NCBI GenBank assembly: GCA_017521285.1
Contig: JAFXDG010000105.1
Coordinates: forward strand, 1-64,000
DNA: 64,000 nucleotides
Direction: 5' to 3'
From: Bacteroidaceae bacterium
Lineage (GTDB): Bacteria; Bacteroidota; Bacteroidia; Bacteroidales; Bacteroidaceae
Shown: positions 16,937-25,942 of the stretch, piece by piece
How the letters are laid out: every line of letters starts with the position of its first letter
How positions within the stretch are numbered: the stretch's first letter is position 1
Made by a program: the position numbers and the translations under genes
Notes under the pieces: model-generated
Databases searched by the model: none
Seen by the model: the letters and a program-made list of their open reading frames with translations, nothing else
Told to the model about the DNA's origin: nothing

Positions 16937-17701
16937 ATGAAGAAGACAATGATACTCATCATGGCGGTAGCAACCACCATCAAAGCCACAGCCCAGAGCG
17001 TGACCTACAACCACGACTCCTCCAAGCAGAACCAGATAACGGTGATGGAGACAGGTGGCGGTTCTCTCACCCCTGAGTTCTATTATTGGCTGTTACATAA
17101 CAACTATAAGAAGACAGCGGCAGAGAAGAACAAGTTAGGTTTCCGCACTCTTGCCGGCATCAACCTCTACAACCAAGTAGATGATGCGGAGAAGATAGAC
17201 TCTGCCCTCACCAAGCGTGCTGAGGTGGAAGCCTTGAACGTAGCCGACCGACAGATAGACCTCGCCTGGCTTGCCGAAAGCAGCAAGATCAACGGTCAGT
17301 TGGACAAGATGAAGGCGAACATAGACCATATCATCCCTACAGGAGGCACCATCAACGACAAGCGTCGGTGGGAGGAACTGTACAATATGTACCAGTGTGC
17401 CGTGAAAGCCACCAAGGATGCCTATATGCCCAATGCACAGAGAAAGCGGCAGTATCTTAGCATCTATGCCGACCTGACGACACAGAACGAGACACTACTG
17501 AAATACCTTGTGCAGCTCAACACCCAAAGCCAGACTACCGCCCTCTTGGCAGCCACCAACGACCGTGTAGTACATAAAGGCAGCATCATCAGCGATGCCA
17601 AGAGCCGTTGGCAGGAAAACATGAAGGGCGTGAGGAGCTCGACAGGCACTGACGGCGATGATGCCAACAGCGGTGAGGGTGAAGAAAGTGTGAACAGATA
17701 G
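16937..17701 (+). CDS. Exported transfer-operon protein of unknown function
   Basis: A protein of 254 residues with a signal peptide (about 1-20, ending ATAQ), a helical body and an Asp/Gly/Glu-rich tail. It ends with the AKSRWQEN version of the RW motif seen in neighbours. No named domain was recognised. It follows the TraI-like gene by 28 bp and precedes the antirepressor pair, so it may be the last gene of the original cluster before an insertion. Confidence 0.5.
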   Translation: MKKTMILIMAVATTIKATAQSVTYNHDSSKQNQITVMETGGGSLTPEFYYWLLHNNYKKTAAEKNKLGFRTLAGINLYNQVDDAEKIDSALTKRAEVEALNVADRQIDLAWLAESSKINGQLDKMKANIDHIIPTGGTINDKRRWEELYNMYQCAVKATKDAYMPNAQRKRQYLSIYADLTTQNETLLKYLVQLNTQSQTTALLAATNDRVVHKGSIISDAKSRWQENMKGVRSSTGTDGDDANSGEGEESVNR

Positions 17702-17744
17702 AAATAAGGGAAGAGAAGAAATAATCACAAAACAGCATAGAGAT

Positions 17745-18575
17745 ATGAACGATATTCAGATTTTCAACAACGAGGAATTTGGAGCAGTCCGAACCACAGG
17801 AACACCAGAGCAACCCTTGTTCTGTTTGGCTGATGTGGCAAGAGTTCTTGGACTAAAAACCAGCAAGTTGGTACAACGACTTTCGGATGATGTACTTTCA
17901 AAGTACCCCATCTCGGATAGTCTTGGAAGAGAACAGGTTACAAACTTTATCAATGAAGACGGACTGTATGATGTCATCCTTGACAGTCGCAAACCCGAAG
18001 CCAAACGTTTCCGCAAGTGGGTGACATCGGAGGTGCTCCCCTCTATCCGCAAGCATGGTGCCTATATGACACAGCAGACCATCGAGAAGGCATTGGCAGA
18101 GCCAGACTTCCTGATACGGTTAGCAGTCAATCTGAAGGAAGAACGACAAAAGCGTCTGCTTGTCGAACAGGAGTGTGAACACCAAAGGACACGCATCGTT
18201 GAGTTGGGATCCAAGGTGGATGACCTGCAACAGGAGGTGACGGAGATGAAGGACAAGGTGAGTTACCTTGACATCATCCTTGCCACGAAGAGCAGTGTCC
18301 TGGTCACACAGATAGCACAGGACTATGGCGAGTCGTCCATCCGCTTCAACCGACGTCTGAAGGAGATGAACATCCAGTATCAGCGTGGCAAGCAGTGGAT
18401 TCTGTATGCCGACTACAAGGACTGCGGTTATGTGACCAGCGAGACCTACCTCATTAAACACAAGGACGGTACGGAGGATGTGCGCATGAACACCAAATGG
18501 ACACAGAAAGGTCGCCGCTTCCTCTATGAGAAACTGAAGAGCGTGGGAGTCATTCCTGTTATCGAAAGAACATAA
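17745..18575 (+). CDS. Phage-type antirepressor with BRO-N and KilAC domains
   Basis: A protein of 276 residues. The N-terminal 105 residues are a BRO-N domain (EFGAVRTTGTPEQPLFCLAD, FINEDGLYDVIL, FRKWVTSEVLPSIRKHGAYM). A coiled coil follows (about 130-180), then a KilAC-type C-terminal domain (VTQIAQDYGESSIRFNRRL, TKWTQKGRRFLYEKL). Such proteins bind DNA or repressors and switch phage and element lysogeny. Here the gene sits inside the transfer operon, in the same direction, 44 bp after a structural gene. It is probably acquired cargo that may control the element or a resident prophage. Confidence 0.85.
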   Translation: MNDIQIFNNEEFGAVRTTGTPEQPLFCLADVARVLGLKTSKLVQRLSDDVLSKYPISDSLGREQVTNFINEDGLYDVILDSRKPEAKRFRKWVTSEVLPSIRKHGAYMTQQTIEKALAEPDFLIRLAVNLKEERQKRLLVEQECEHQRTRIVELGSKVDDLQQEVTEMKDKVSYLDIILATKSSVLVTQIAQDYGESSIRFNRRLKEMNIQYQRGKQWILYADYKDCGYVTSETYLIKHKDGTEDVRMNTKWTQKGRRFLYEKLKSVGVIPVIERT

Positions 18576-18590
18576 AATAAAGAAATAGCT

Positions 18591-18992
18591 ATGGAATCAA
18601 TATCAAAAATACAGTTACGTCTCTATGCCGCCAAGAGGAAAAACGGCAAGTGGCAGTTGGAGATGTCAAGGATGCCGAAGCGAATCAGCGTTATCGGCAG
18701 GACACCCATCGTTGATGAGCATTATATGCCATCTGATTTAGAGGTAGTTTCAATGTCAAAGCTTCACAAATATGTCGGAAGTTACTACGGCAAGATTGTG
18801 AAGACCCTCAAAGAGGAAGGCATCATCACCAAGGAATATGGAATGTGGAAACTGCGTGAAGACCTTCAGGACAAGGGCATTGCGGTATATGTCACAGGCA
18901 GGATGCGCTGCTTCTACCACTTCTATCTGTCATGGACACCGAAAGGCATAGAGTTTATCAAAGAGATTATCAACAATAGAACCAGGCACTGA
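18591..18992 (+). CDS. KilAC-like small protein, partner of the antirepressor
   Basis: A protein of 133 residues. The middle (MSKLHKYVGSYYGKIVKTL) and the end (LSWTPKGIEFIKEII) resemble the winged-helix and C-terminal part of KilAC/Ant proteins, without the BRO-N half. It starts 16 bp after the antirepressor and its stop overlaps the traJ start by 1 bp, so it is expressed with both. It may be a diverged half-copy of the antirepressor or a modulator of it. Confidence 0.55.
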   Translation: MESISKIQLRLYAAKRKNGKWQLEMSRMPKRISVIGRTPIVDEHYMPSDLEVVSMSKLHKYVGSYYGKIVKTLKEEGIITKEYGMWKLREDLQDKGIAVYVTGRMRCFYHFYLSWTPKGIEFIKEIINNRTRH

Positions 18993-20122
18993 TGGCAGAC
19001 AACATACTCAGCGATTTCGGCATCAACATCCTCGAAGAGGAGATTGACGATGTGATATTCCAGACCAACGAGTTCCTGACCGATGCCACCTTCACAGGCT
19101 CACAAGGGCCGTTCTGGTGGATCCTCCAAATGTGTATGGCATTGGCGGCACTGTTCTCTATCATCGTGGCGGCAAGCATGGCCTACAAGATGATGGTGAA
19201 GAACGAACCGTTGGACGTGATGAAACTGTTCAAGCCCTTGGTGGTGAGCATCATCCTCTGTTGGTGGTACCCACCTGCTGACACAGGCATGACCAACAGC
19301 GGCAGCAGCTGGTGCGTATTGGATTTTCTATCCTATATTCCCAATTGCATCGGCAGTTACACCCACGACCTCTATGAGGCAGAGGCGACCCAAATTTCCG
19401 ACAAGTTTGAGGAGGTGCAGCAGTTGGTATATGTCAGGGACTCGATGTACACTGACCTCCAGGCACAGGCAGACGTGGCGCATAAGGGCACATCAGACCC
19501 CAACCTGATAGAGGCGACGATGGAGCAGACGGGCGTGGACGAAGTGACCAACATGGAGAAGGATGCCAGCAAACTGTGGTTCACCTCACTGACGGCAGGG
19601 GCCGTGGTGGGCATCGACAAGATAGTGATGCTGATAGCCCTGATCGTGTTCCGCATCGGTTGGTGGGCGACGATATACTGTCAGCAGATATTGCTCGGAA
19701 TGCTCACTATATTCGGTCCAATACAATGGGCATTTTCGTTGCTGCCCAAGTGGGAAGGAGCGTGGGCGAAGTGGCTAACCCGTTATTTGACAGTTCATTT
19801 CTACGGAGCCATGCTCTACTTCGTCGGTTTCTACGTCCTGTTGCTGTTTGATATTGTGCTCTGCATACAGGTAGAGAACCTGACGGCCATCACCGCCAGT
19901 GAGCAGACGATGGCAGCCTATCTGCAAAACTCGTTCTTCTCGGCAGGCTATCTGATGGCAGCGAGCATCGTGGCGTTGAAATGCCTGAACCTCGTGCCCG
20001 ACCTTGCGGCATGGATGATACCAGAGGGCGACACCGCCTTCTCAACCCGAAACTTCGGCGAGGGCGTGGCACAACAAGCCAAGATGACGGCTACGGGAAC
20101 CATGGCGACCGTGATGAGATAA
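18992..20122 (+). CDS. traJ: TraJ, VirB6-like polytopic channel protein
   Basis: A protein of 376 residues with at least six transmembrane segments: about 45-65, 80-95, a loop, then about 205-230, 235-255, 268-292 and 310-330. The sequence WATIYCQQILLGMLTIFGPI followed by a WEGAWAKWL loop is characteristic of Bacteroidetes TraJ/VirB6. It forms part of the inner-membrane pore for DNA transfer. The two antirepressor genes immediately upstream interrupt the usual TraI-TraJ order. Confidence 0.88.
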   Translation: MADNILSDFGINILEEEIDDVIFQTNEFLTDATFTGSQGPFWWILQMCMALAALFSIIVAASMAYKMMVKNEPLDVMKLFKPLVVSIILCWWYPPADTGMTNSGSSWCVLDFLSYIPNCIGSYTHDLYEAEATQISDKFEEVQQLVYVRDSMYTDLQAQADVAHKGTSDPNLIEATMEQTGVDEVTNMEKDASKLWFTSLTAGAVVGIDKIVMLIALIVFRIGWWATIYCQQILLGMLTIFGPIQWAFSLLPKWEGAWAKWLTRYLTVHFYGAMLYFVGFYVLLLFDIVLCIQVENLTAITASEQTMAAYLQNSFFSAGYLMAASIVALKCLNLVPDLAAWMIPEGDTAFSTRNFGEGVAQQAKMTATGTMATVMR

Positions 20123-20131
20123 CATGTGAGT

Positions 20132-20157
20132 GTGCGGTGAGTCACCGCACCTCCTAT
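20132..20157 (+). repeat. Hairpin repeat family B, copy 1
   Basis: Perfect 9-bp arms GTGCGGTGA / TCACCGCAC with a single base loop, then CTCCTAT. It lies 9 bp after the traJ stop. Other copies are at 28147, 28675, 29979 (inverted) and 30031. Confidence 0.65.
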
Positions 20158-20187
20158 TGAAACAAATAAAAGTAACCATCAAGAAAA

Positions 20188-20589
20188 ATGAAAGCAAAAA
20201 ATGAAATTGAGCGTTGGCTCAAAGATGAGAAATTCATGGCGTTTGCCAACAAGCGTGCAAAGGAAGAGTTTTTCAATTCCGAAAACAACTACATCGACCC
20301 ACAGTATGAGGAGATGGCAGAAGGCTTTGAGGATAACGACGAGTATGTAGTGCCTATGGTAGATTACCTGAGTTATCGCTTGCATCGTGCCAAAATCTAC
20401 AGAAATCGACGGAGACGTGAACGTGACATCTGGTGGGTGTGGATCCAACTGAAATACGAAGGCATCTACGTAGAGGCTTGCATCAAGTATTACGCCAAAC
20501 TGGTGGAAGAAGTTGAGAAGGACATATACACCATCCTGCACCGTGAATATGTGAGAATGAAGAGAAATCAGACCTCAAACAAGCAGTAA
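20188..20589 (+). CDS. Small basic cytoplasmic protein of the transfer operon
   Basis: A protein of 133 residues without signal or membrane segment. A basic run (YRNRRRRERDIWW, about 71-83) precedes a helical C-terminal half. No family was recognised. It lies between traJ and traK, 3 bp before the next start, so it is co-translated with traK. Not part of the standard CTnDOT order, so it may be lineage-specific. Confidence 0.5.
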   Translation: MKAKNEIERWLKDEKFMAFANKRAKEEFFNSENNYIDPQYEEMAEGFEDNDEYVVPMVDYLSYRLHRAKIYRNRRRRERDIWWVWIQLKYEGIYVEACIKYYAKLVEEVEKDIYTILHREYVRMKRNQTSNKQ

Positions 20590-20592
20590 CGT

Positions 20593-21207
20593 ATGGTAAT
20601 CAAGAACTTAGAAAACAAAATCAAGCTGGTGGGCATCATCTGCTCTGCGTTCCTCATGGGCTGCATCATCATCTCGGTGTCGAGCATCTGGACGGCGCGC
20701 TGCATGGTGACGGACGCGCAGCAAAAGGTGTATGTATTGGACGGCAACGTGCCCATACTGGTGAACCGCACCACGATGGAGGAAACGCTGGATGTGGAGG
20801 CAAAGAGCCATATCGAGATGTTCCACCATTACTTCTTTACGCTTGCTCCCGATGACAAGTACATCCGCTATTCGATGGAGAAGGCGATGTATTTGGTCGA
20901 TGAAACTGGTTTGGCGCAGTACAATACGCTGAAGGAAAAGGGCTTTTACAACAATATCATGGGTACGAGTGCCGTGTTCAGCATCTTTTGCGACAGCATC
21001 AAGTTCAACAAGGAGAAGATGGAGTTCACCTACTACGGTAGGCAAAGGATAGAGCGAAGGAGCAATATTCTGATGCGTGAATTGGTGACGGCGGGACAGG
21101 TGAAGCGCGTGCCGAGGACGGAGAACAATCCTCATGGACTGCTCATCACGAACTGGAGAACCTTGCTCAACAAGGATATTGAGCAGAAGTCGAAGTCAAA
21201 CTTCTAA
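20593..21207 (+). CDS. traK: TraK, VirB8-like inner-membrane protein
   Basis: A protein of 204 residues, bitopic: a short cytoplasmic N-terminus, one transmembrane helix (about 13-35) and a periplasmic domain. The YVLDGNVPILVNRT and HIEMFHHYFFTLAPDD segments and the length match Bacteroidetes TraK. It bridges the inner-membrane complex to TraM/TraN. It is followed by traL at a 12-bp gap. Confidence 0.85.
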   Translation: MVIKNLENKIKLVGIICSAFLMGCIIISVSSIWTARCMVTDAQQKVYVLDGNVPILVNRTTMEETLDVEAKSHIEMFHHYFFTLAPDDKYIRYSMEKAMYLVDETGLAQYNTLKEKGFYNNIMGTSAVFSIFCDSIKFNKEKMEFTYYGRQRIERRSNILMRELVTAGQVKRVPRTENNPHGLLITNWRTLLNKDIEQKSKSNF

Positions 21208-21219
21208 TATCCTAGCGGT

Positions 21220-21639
21220 ATGAGTGTAAAAGGAATCAGACGGATGCTTGTGGGCGAGGATATGCCCGACAAGAACGACCCCAAGTACAAGAAGCGGTAT
21301 GAGAAGGAGGTGGCGGCAGGGCGCAAGTTTGCCAAGACCGCGAGGATAGACCGTGCGGCGGCTAAGGTGCAAGGCTTTGCCAATGCCCACAAGACGCTGT
21401 TTCTCGTCATCGTCTTCGGCTTTGTCGCCACGTGCTTCGGCATCAACATCTACAGGATGGTGCGGTATTACGGTCATCGGACGGAGGCTGCAAGTGCCAT
21501 CGAGCGGCAGGAAGGGCGCATGAAGCAGATGATGAATGCAGCCCATTGCATCACTCCTCCCGTGACGCATCGAACCAACGAGGAGAATCGAGACAAGTCA
21601 GTAACATCAAAATCAGACAGCGATGAGAATAACAGATAA
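21220..21639 (+). CDS. traL: TraL-like inner-membrane protein
   Basis: A protein of 139 residues with a basic cytoplasmic N-terminus, one transmembrane helix (about 58-80, LFLVIVFGFVATCFGI) and a polar C-terminal tail. Size, topology and place between traK and traM fit TraL. The 3' end overlaps the traM start by 17 bp, so translation is coupled. Confidence 0.7.
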   Translation: MSVKGIRRMLVGEDMPDKNDPKYKKRYEKEVAAGRKFAKTARIDRAAAKVQGFANAHKTLFLVIVFGFVATCFGINIYRMVRYYGHRTEAASAIERQEGRMKQMMNAAHCITPPVTHRTNEENRDKSVTSKSDSDENNR

Positions 21640-22765
21640 GATAAACTTCCGTCAGCCGAAGTACATGCTGCCAGCCATCGTGTACATCCCGTTGATTGCC
21701 ACAGGCTATTTTGTCTTTGACATGTTCAATACGGAGGTGGCGGAAACGCAGGACAAGAACCTGCAGACCACCGAGTTTCTGAACCCCAACCTGCCCGGAG
21801 CGCAGATTAAGAATGGTGACGGCATCGGTGGCAAGTATGAGAACATGGCGAAGTCGTATGGTCGCATAGCAGACTATTCGGCTGTTGATAACATTGAGCG
21901 TGACAACGAAGAAGAGAAAGAAGCGTATGAATCCAAGTACACAGAAGAAGACCTTGCGGAACTCGTCCGTCAGGCAGAAGAGAAGGACGATGCAGCCGAA
22001 GTGGCCGATGCCAAGGCGCGAGAAGCGGAAGCACTCGAAGCACTCAACAAGGCACTCGCCGAAGCGAGGCTGAGAGGACAGGCGGCAGTTGCCCCCGTGG
22101 CCCAGGATACCACACAGGCTGGGCCTCCCAAGGAGCAGATTGAGGTGAAAGGTCAGATTGCCGAGGACAGCAAGGCGGTGAAGGCACTGGACGAGGAGGA
22201 CAAGGCACAGGAGGTGGTGAAGAAGGTGAAGGTGACTTCGGACTATTTCAACACCCTGACGCAGAACGAGCATGAGCCAAAGCTCATCAAGGCCATCATT
22301 GACGAGGACGTGAAGGCTACGGACGGGTCGAGGGTGCGGCTGAGACTGTTGGACGATATTGAGATTGGTGAGACCGTGGTGAAGAAAGGGTCGTACCTCT
22401 ATGCCACCATGAGCGGTTTCGGTTCGCAGCGAGTGAAGGGTAGCATCAACTCCATCCTTGTGGATGACGAGCTGATAAAGGTTTCGCTTTCGCTTTATGA
22501 CACGGACGGACTGGAGGGACTGTATGTCCCCGGCAGCCAGTTCCGTGAGACCACGAAAGATGTGGCGAGCGGTGCTATGCAGAGCAACATGAACATCGAC
22601 CAGAGTGGAGCGAACAACAGTTTCTCGCAATGGGGAATGCAAGCCGTGACCAATGCCTACCAGAAGACAAGCAATGCCATCAGCAAGGCTATCAAGAAGA
22701 ACAAAGTGAAGCTGAAGTATGGGACGTTTGTTTACCTTGTAAATGGGAAAGAGAAAAGGAAATAG
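21623..22765 (+). CDS. traM: TraM, VirB10-like envelope-spanning protein
   Basis: A protein of 380 residues. It starts MRITDKINFRQPKYMLPAIV with one inner-membrane helix (about 15-32), then an acidic coiled linker rich in Ala/Glu (about 90-150) and a C-terminal domain (about 200-360) with RVRLRLLDDIEIGETVVKKG and LYVPGSQF, typical of TraM/VirB10. It links the inner-membrane ATPases to the TraN outer-membrane ring. A family A hairpin follows the stop codon directly. Confidence 0.9.
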   Translation: MRITDKINFRQPKYMLPAIVYIPLIATGYFVFDMFNTEVAETQDKNLQTTEFLNPNLPGAQIKNGDGIGGKYENMAKSYGRIADYSAVDNIERDNEEEKEAYESKYTEEDLAELVRQAEEKDDAAEVADAKAREAEALEALNKALAEARLRGQAAVAPVAQDTTQAGPPKEQIEVKGQIAEDSKAVKALDEEDKAQEVVKKVKVTSDYFNTLTQNEHEPKLIKAIIDEDVKATDGSRVRLRLLDDIEIGETVVKKGSYLYATMSGFGSQRVKGSINSILVDDELIKVSLSLYDTDGLEGLYVPGSQFRETTKDVASGAMQSNMNIDQSGANNSFSQWGMQAVTNAYQKTSNAISKAIKKNKVKLKYGTFVYLVNGKEKRK

Positions 22766-22771
22766 ACACTG

Positions 22772-22802
22772 CCCGACAACGGAATTGTCGGGAACGGTGG
22801 CT
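22772..22802 (+). repeat. Hairpin repeat family A, copy 3
   Basis: CCCGACAA and TTGTCGGG arms around cggaa, then AACGGTGGCT. It lies 6 bp after the traM stop. Confidence 0.65.
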
Positions 22803-22834
22803 CATAGAGTATAAACATCAAAAAATCAACTAAT

Positions 22835-23680
22835 ATGAATTGTTTTCAGAAAATGAATGTCTGTGCATTGCTTTCGCTGAGCGTGCTTTCAGCCAAGGCG
22901 CAGACCACCTACATGGAGATGGAGCAGCTGACGGTCAACGACCAAGTGACCACCGTCATCACCGCCTCCGAACCCATCCGCTTTGTCGATATATCCACAG
23001 ACAAGGTGGTGGGCGACCAACCCATCAACAACACCATCCGCCTGAAGCCGAAGGACAACGTGTATGCCGACGGTGAGGTGTTGGCGATAGTGACAATCGT
23101 GACGGAACGCTACCGCACGCAGTATGCACTGCTCTATACCACGAGGATGCAGGAGGCAGTAACCGATAAGGAAATAGAATGCTCGGAGCGCAATGCCTAC
23201 AACAATCCCGCTGTAAGCCTGTCCACTGCCGACATGACCAAGTATGCACGTCAGATATGGTCATCGTCTGCCAAATACCGCAACGTGGCGACGAAGATGC
23301 ACCGCATGGTAATGCGCCTGAACAACATCTACAGCGTGGGCGAATATTTCTTCATCGACTTCTCCGTGGAGAACAAGACCAACATCCGCTTCGACATCGA
23401 CGAGATGCGCATCAAACTATCGGACAAGAAGCAGAGCAAGGCTACCAATGCGCAGATAGTGGAACTGACCCCATCTCTTGTGTTGGACGATGCGAAGACC
23501 TTCAAGTATGGCTATCGCAACGTGATTGTGGTGAAGAAGATGACCTTCCCCAACGACAAGGTGCTGACCATCGAGCTGTCGGAAAAACAGATAAGTGGAC
23601 GCACCATCTCGCTCAGCATCGACTATGAGGATGTGCTGTCTGCCGATTCGTTTAACCATATACTGTTGGAGGAGGAATAA
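22835..23680 (+). CDS. traN: TraN, VirB9-like outer-membrane-ring protein
   Basis: A protein of 281 residues with a signal peptide (about 1-22, ending AKAQ). A beta-rich body begins ITASEPIRFVDIST and continues with FDIDEMRIKLSDKK and YGYRNVIVVKK, as in TraN/DUF4138 proteins. It forms the periplasmic/outer-membrane part of the core channel with TraM. Its stop codon overlaps the traO ATG by one base. Confidence 0.88.
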   Translation: MNCFQKMNVCALLSLSVLSAKAQTTYMEMEQLTVNDQVTTVITASEPIRFVDISTDKVVGDQPINNTIRLKPKDNVYADGEVLAIVTIVTERYRTQYALLYTTRMQEAVTDKEIECSERNAYNNPAVSLSTADMTKYARQIWSSSAKYRNVATKMHRMVMRLNNIYSVGEYFFIDFSVENKTNIRFDIDEMRIKLSDKKQSKATNAQIVELTPSLVLDDAKTFKYGYRNVIVVKKMTFPNDKVLTIELSEKQISGRTISLSIDYEDVLSADSFNHILLEEE

Positions 23681-24225
23681 TGAGAATTAGGAATGAGGAA
23701 TTAGGAGTGAGGAATTGGCTTGTGCATACCTTACTCGTTGTCATCTGTTTTATGGCAAGCATGACTCCGGCAATGGCGCAGCAGAATAGCGACCGCATAT
23801 CCTTGGGGTTCGGATGCCTGTATGAGCGAGGACTGGACGTGACGCTGTCCTACGAGTATGAGACGAAGTACCACAATGCGTGGGAGTATTTTGCAAACGG
23901 ATATATCAAGTGGAACGAGTGCGCATCGTGCGGTCATGTCTGTCCTGAGAGTTTTTGGAACAACTACCGCAGTTATGGTTTCGGCTTTGCCTATAAGCCC
24001 TGTGTGGCAAGAGGACGCAACCACCATGGCAACATGCGCATAGGAGCATCGGCAGGTAGCGATACTGACAGGTTCTTGGGTGGCATCCACCTCGGCTATG
24101 AGCAAAACTATACACTCAGACACGGCTGGAAGCTCTTCTGGCAGGTGAAGACCGATGTGATGATCAAGGGTGAAGACCTGTTCAGAACGGGTATTGTCCT
24201 GGGTGTGAAACTTCCTGTAAAATGA
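23680..24225 (+). CDS. traO: TraO-like outer-membrane protein
   Basis: A protein of 181 residues. A hydrophobic signal (about 16-34, ending AMAQ) is followed by a small beta-barrel-like region with alternating aromatic residues and a Cys pair (CASCGHVC, about 86-93). It matches TraO by length and place after traN. The first 13 codons come from a simple repeat (GAATTAGG/GAGGAATTAGGAGT), so the present N-terminus may be a recent extension of a normal signal peptide. Confidence 0.75.
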   Translation: MRIRNEELGVRNWLVHTLLVVICFMASMTPAMAQQNSDRISLGFGCLYERGLDVTLSYEYETKYHNAWEYFANGYIKWNECASCGHVCPESFWNNYRSYGFGFAYKPCVARGRNHHGNMRIGASAGSDTDRFLGGIHLGYEQNYTLRHGWKLFWQVKTDVMIKGEDLFRTGIVLGVKLPVK

Positions 24226-24887
24226 CTATGCGTATGAAGAAACTGTTTTCAATCTTGGCAGTTGCGGCAACGGTGTTGCTGACTGCCTGTGACGAGCATC
24301 AGGACTTTCCCGACACAGCCATGAAGGTCACCCATATCTTGACCACTGACGGCAAGGTGATGCCCTACGAAACCTACGAGCAATCGTGCAAGCAAGCCAT
24401 TGCAGTGGTGTTCAACGTCAATCAGAGGGAAGAAATGGAGGGAAACGGATATGCCGTCTATCTGTGGGACATCGCTCCCGAAGCCTTTGCTGACAGTATC
24501 GGTGTGGAACAGGACACATCCTGTGACCTCACCGCCTACGACGGCAACAAGAACACTTTTGCCCTTTATGGCACGACCGATGTGAAGTCGCCTTTGGCTG
24601 AGCGTGTCTTCGACATGTGGCGTTACGGGCAAAGTGCCTATATCCCCAGTGTGGCACAGATGCGTCTGCTCTATCATGCCAAGGACATCATCAACCCATA
24701 CATCCTGAAATGCGGCGGCACACCTATCCCCGATGAGGATGATGACTGTTGGTATTGGACTTCAACGGAGGTAGAAGGACAAGCGACCGCCAAGGCATGG
24801 CTTTACTCACTGGGAAGCGGTGCCATACAGGAGACTCCCAAGTGGCAGCCGCATAAGGCGAGACCCATCATCACGATTATGGATTAG
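24222..24887 (+). CDS. Lipoprotein with DUF1566-like C-terminus
   Basis: A protein of 221 residues. Lipobox LLTACDEH near residue 22 predicts a lipid-anchored outer-membrane or surface protein. The C-terminal half (WYWTSTEVEG, WLYSLGSG, KARPIIT) has the Trp/Ser/Thr pattern of DUF1566/fimbrial-associated lipoproteins. It overlaps traO by 4 bp and is followed by a fimbrillin-like gene. It may be an accessory tip or anchor of a mating adhesin. Upstream ATGs at 24222, 24228 and 24234 are all possible starts. Confidence 0.6.
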   Translation: MTMRMKKLFSILAVAATVLLTACDEHQDFPDTAMKVTHILTTDGKVMPYETYEQSCKQAIAVVFNVNQREEMEGNGYAVYLWDIAPEAFADSIGVEQDTSCDLTAYDGNKNTFALYGTTDVKSPLAERVFDMWRYGQSAYIPSVAQMRLLYHAKDIINPYILKCGGTPIPDEDDDCWYWTSTEVEGQATAKAWLYSLGSGAIQETPKWQPHKARPIITIMD

Positions 24888-24953
24888 CCCATATACAGAC
24901 ATCGAGTATCACCCGTATCATCATCAAAGTACAACAATTAAAAAAGAAAAAGC

Positions 24954-25862
24954 ATGAAAAAGAATTTGTTTCTAATGTTGGGACTTGGAGCCATGCTCCT
25001 CACGTCCTGTGACCAAGACATCGTCAATGAGATTTACCTGCCCGGTGGCGGAGGTTCTGTGGTCGTGACCGACAGCACATCAACCAAGCAGCTTCAGGTA
25101 TTCACCAATCTGGAGATGCTGCAACCTGCCGTTTCCACACGAGCCGTTGACAACCAGTGGGAACTCAATGATATGATTGGCATCTCTTCCACAGGGATGA
25201 TCAACAATATGAAGTTCACCCGAAGCGGCGGCACGAATCAGTTTGTGTCAGCCAACAAGGTGTTTTTCACGGACACAGACACTCACACCTTCAATGCCTA
25301 CTATCCCTATACGGCAAATCCTACCAACGACCTCATAGAGTTCCAAGTGCCGGAGGCAGCTGTACAGAGTGAGCAGAAGGTCAATGATTTTCTGTTTGCC
25401 AGTGGAGCGGCATCATACGCCAATCCGAGCCTTACATTGAACTTCACCCATCAGATGGTGCGTGTCATCATCAAGGTCTATACCTCACCAGAATACGGTT
25501 TCACCACCAATGATTTTGCAGGAAGCCTACTCACGTTCGTCGGTTATTTTGACAGCGGTACTTTCAACATCAAGACCGGAAAGGTAGAATGCAGTGACGA
25601 GTCGGTGACGACCTATTATTTCGGCGACCCACAAAGTGACCACATGGAATATACGCTTTATGTTCCTGCACAGGTTATGCCAGACATGACATTGCAACTC
25701 AGCAATGGGGAGAACTTCGTATTCCTCACAAACGACACGTGGAAAGCGGGTCATTCCTACAGCTATTCATTGAAGCCTGTACGCAACACCTTGGAGGTCA
25801 TATCTGCAACTATTTCTCCGTGGACAGTAGAGTCTGAGAAGACCATCAACGGCTACGAATAA
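24954..25862 (+). CDS. Fimbrillin-family (type V pilin-like) lipoprotein
   Basis: A protein of 302 residues with lipobox LLTSCDQD (Cys about 20) and two beta-sandwich-like halves, including VSTRAVDNQWELNDMIGIS, HTFNAYYPYTA and LNFTHQMVRVIIKV, typical of the Mfa-like/fimbrillin family of Bacteroidia. Such lipoproteins are exported, cleaved and polymerised by strand exchange into type V pili. Finding one between traO and the coupling-protein gene suggests a surface fibre that helps mating-pair contact. It could also be a monomeric surface lipoprotein. Confidence 0.72.
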   Translation: MKKNLFLMLGLGAMLLTSCDQDIVNEIYLPGGGGSVVVTDSTSTKQLQVFTNLEMLQPAVSTRAVDNQWELNDMIGISSTGMINNMKFTRSGGTNQFVSANKVFFTDTDTHTFNAYYPYTANPTNDLIEFQVPEAAVQSEQKVNDFLFASGAASYANPSLTLNFTHQMVRVIIKVYTSPEYGFTTNDFAGSLLTFVGYFDSGTFNIKTGKVECSDESVTTYYFGDPQSDHMEYTLYVPAQVMPDMTLQLSNGENFVFLTNDTWKAGHSYSYSLKPVRNTLEVISATISPWTVESEKTINGYE

Positions 25863-25942
25863 AACTCATAAGAGGATTGGAGGGTGTCCACCGTGGCATC
25901 CTTCATCTTTTCTCATTATCACCCAACATCATCGTAAAGTAA

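Noticed and set aside
21551..22642. Reverse frame of 363 codons opposite traM
   Set aside because: TraM on the forward strand is unmistakable; the reverse product is low-complexity His/Leu/Arg.
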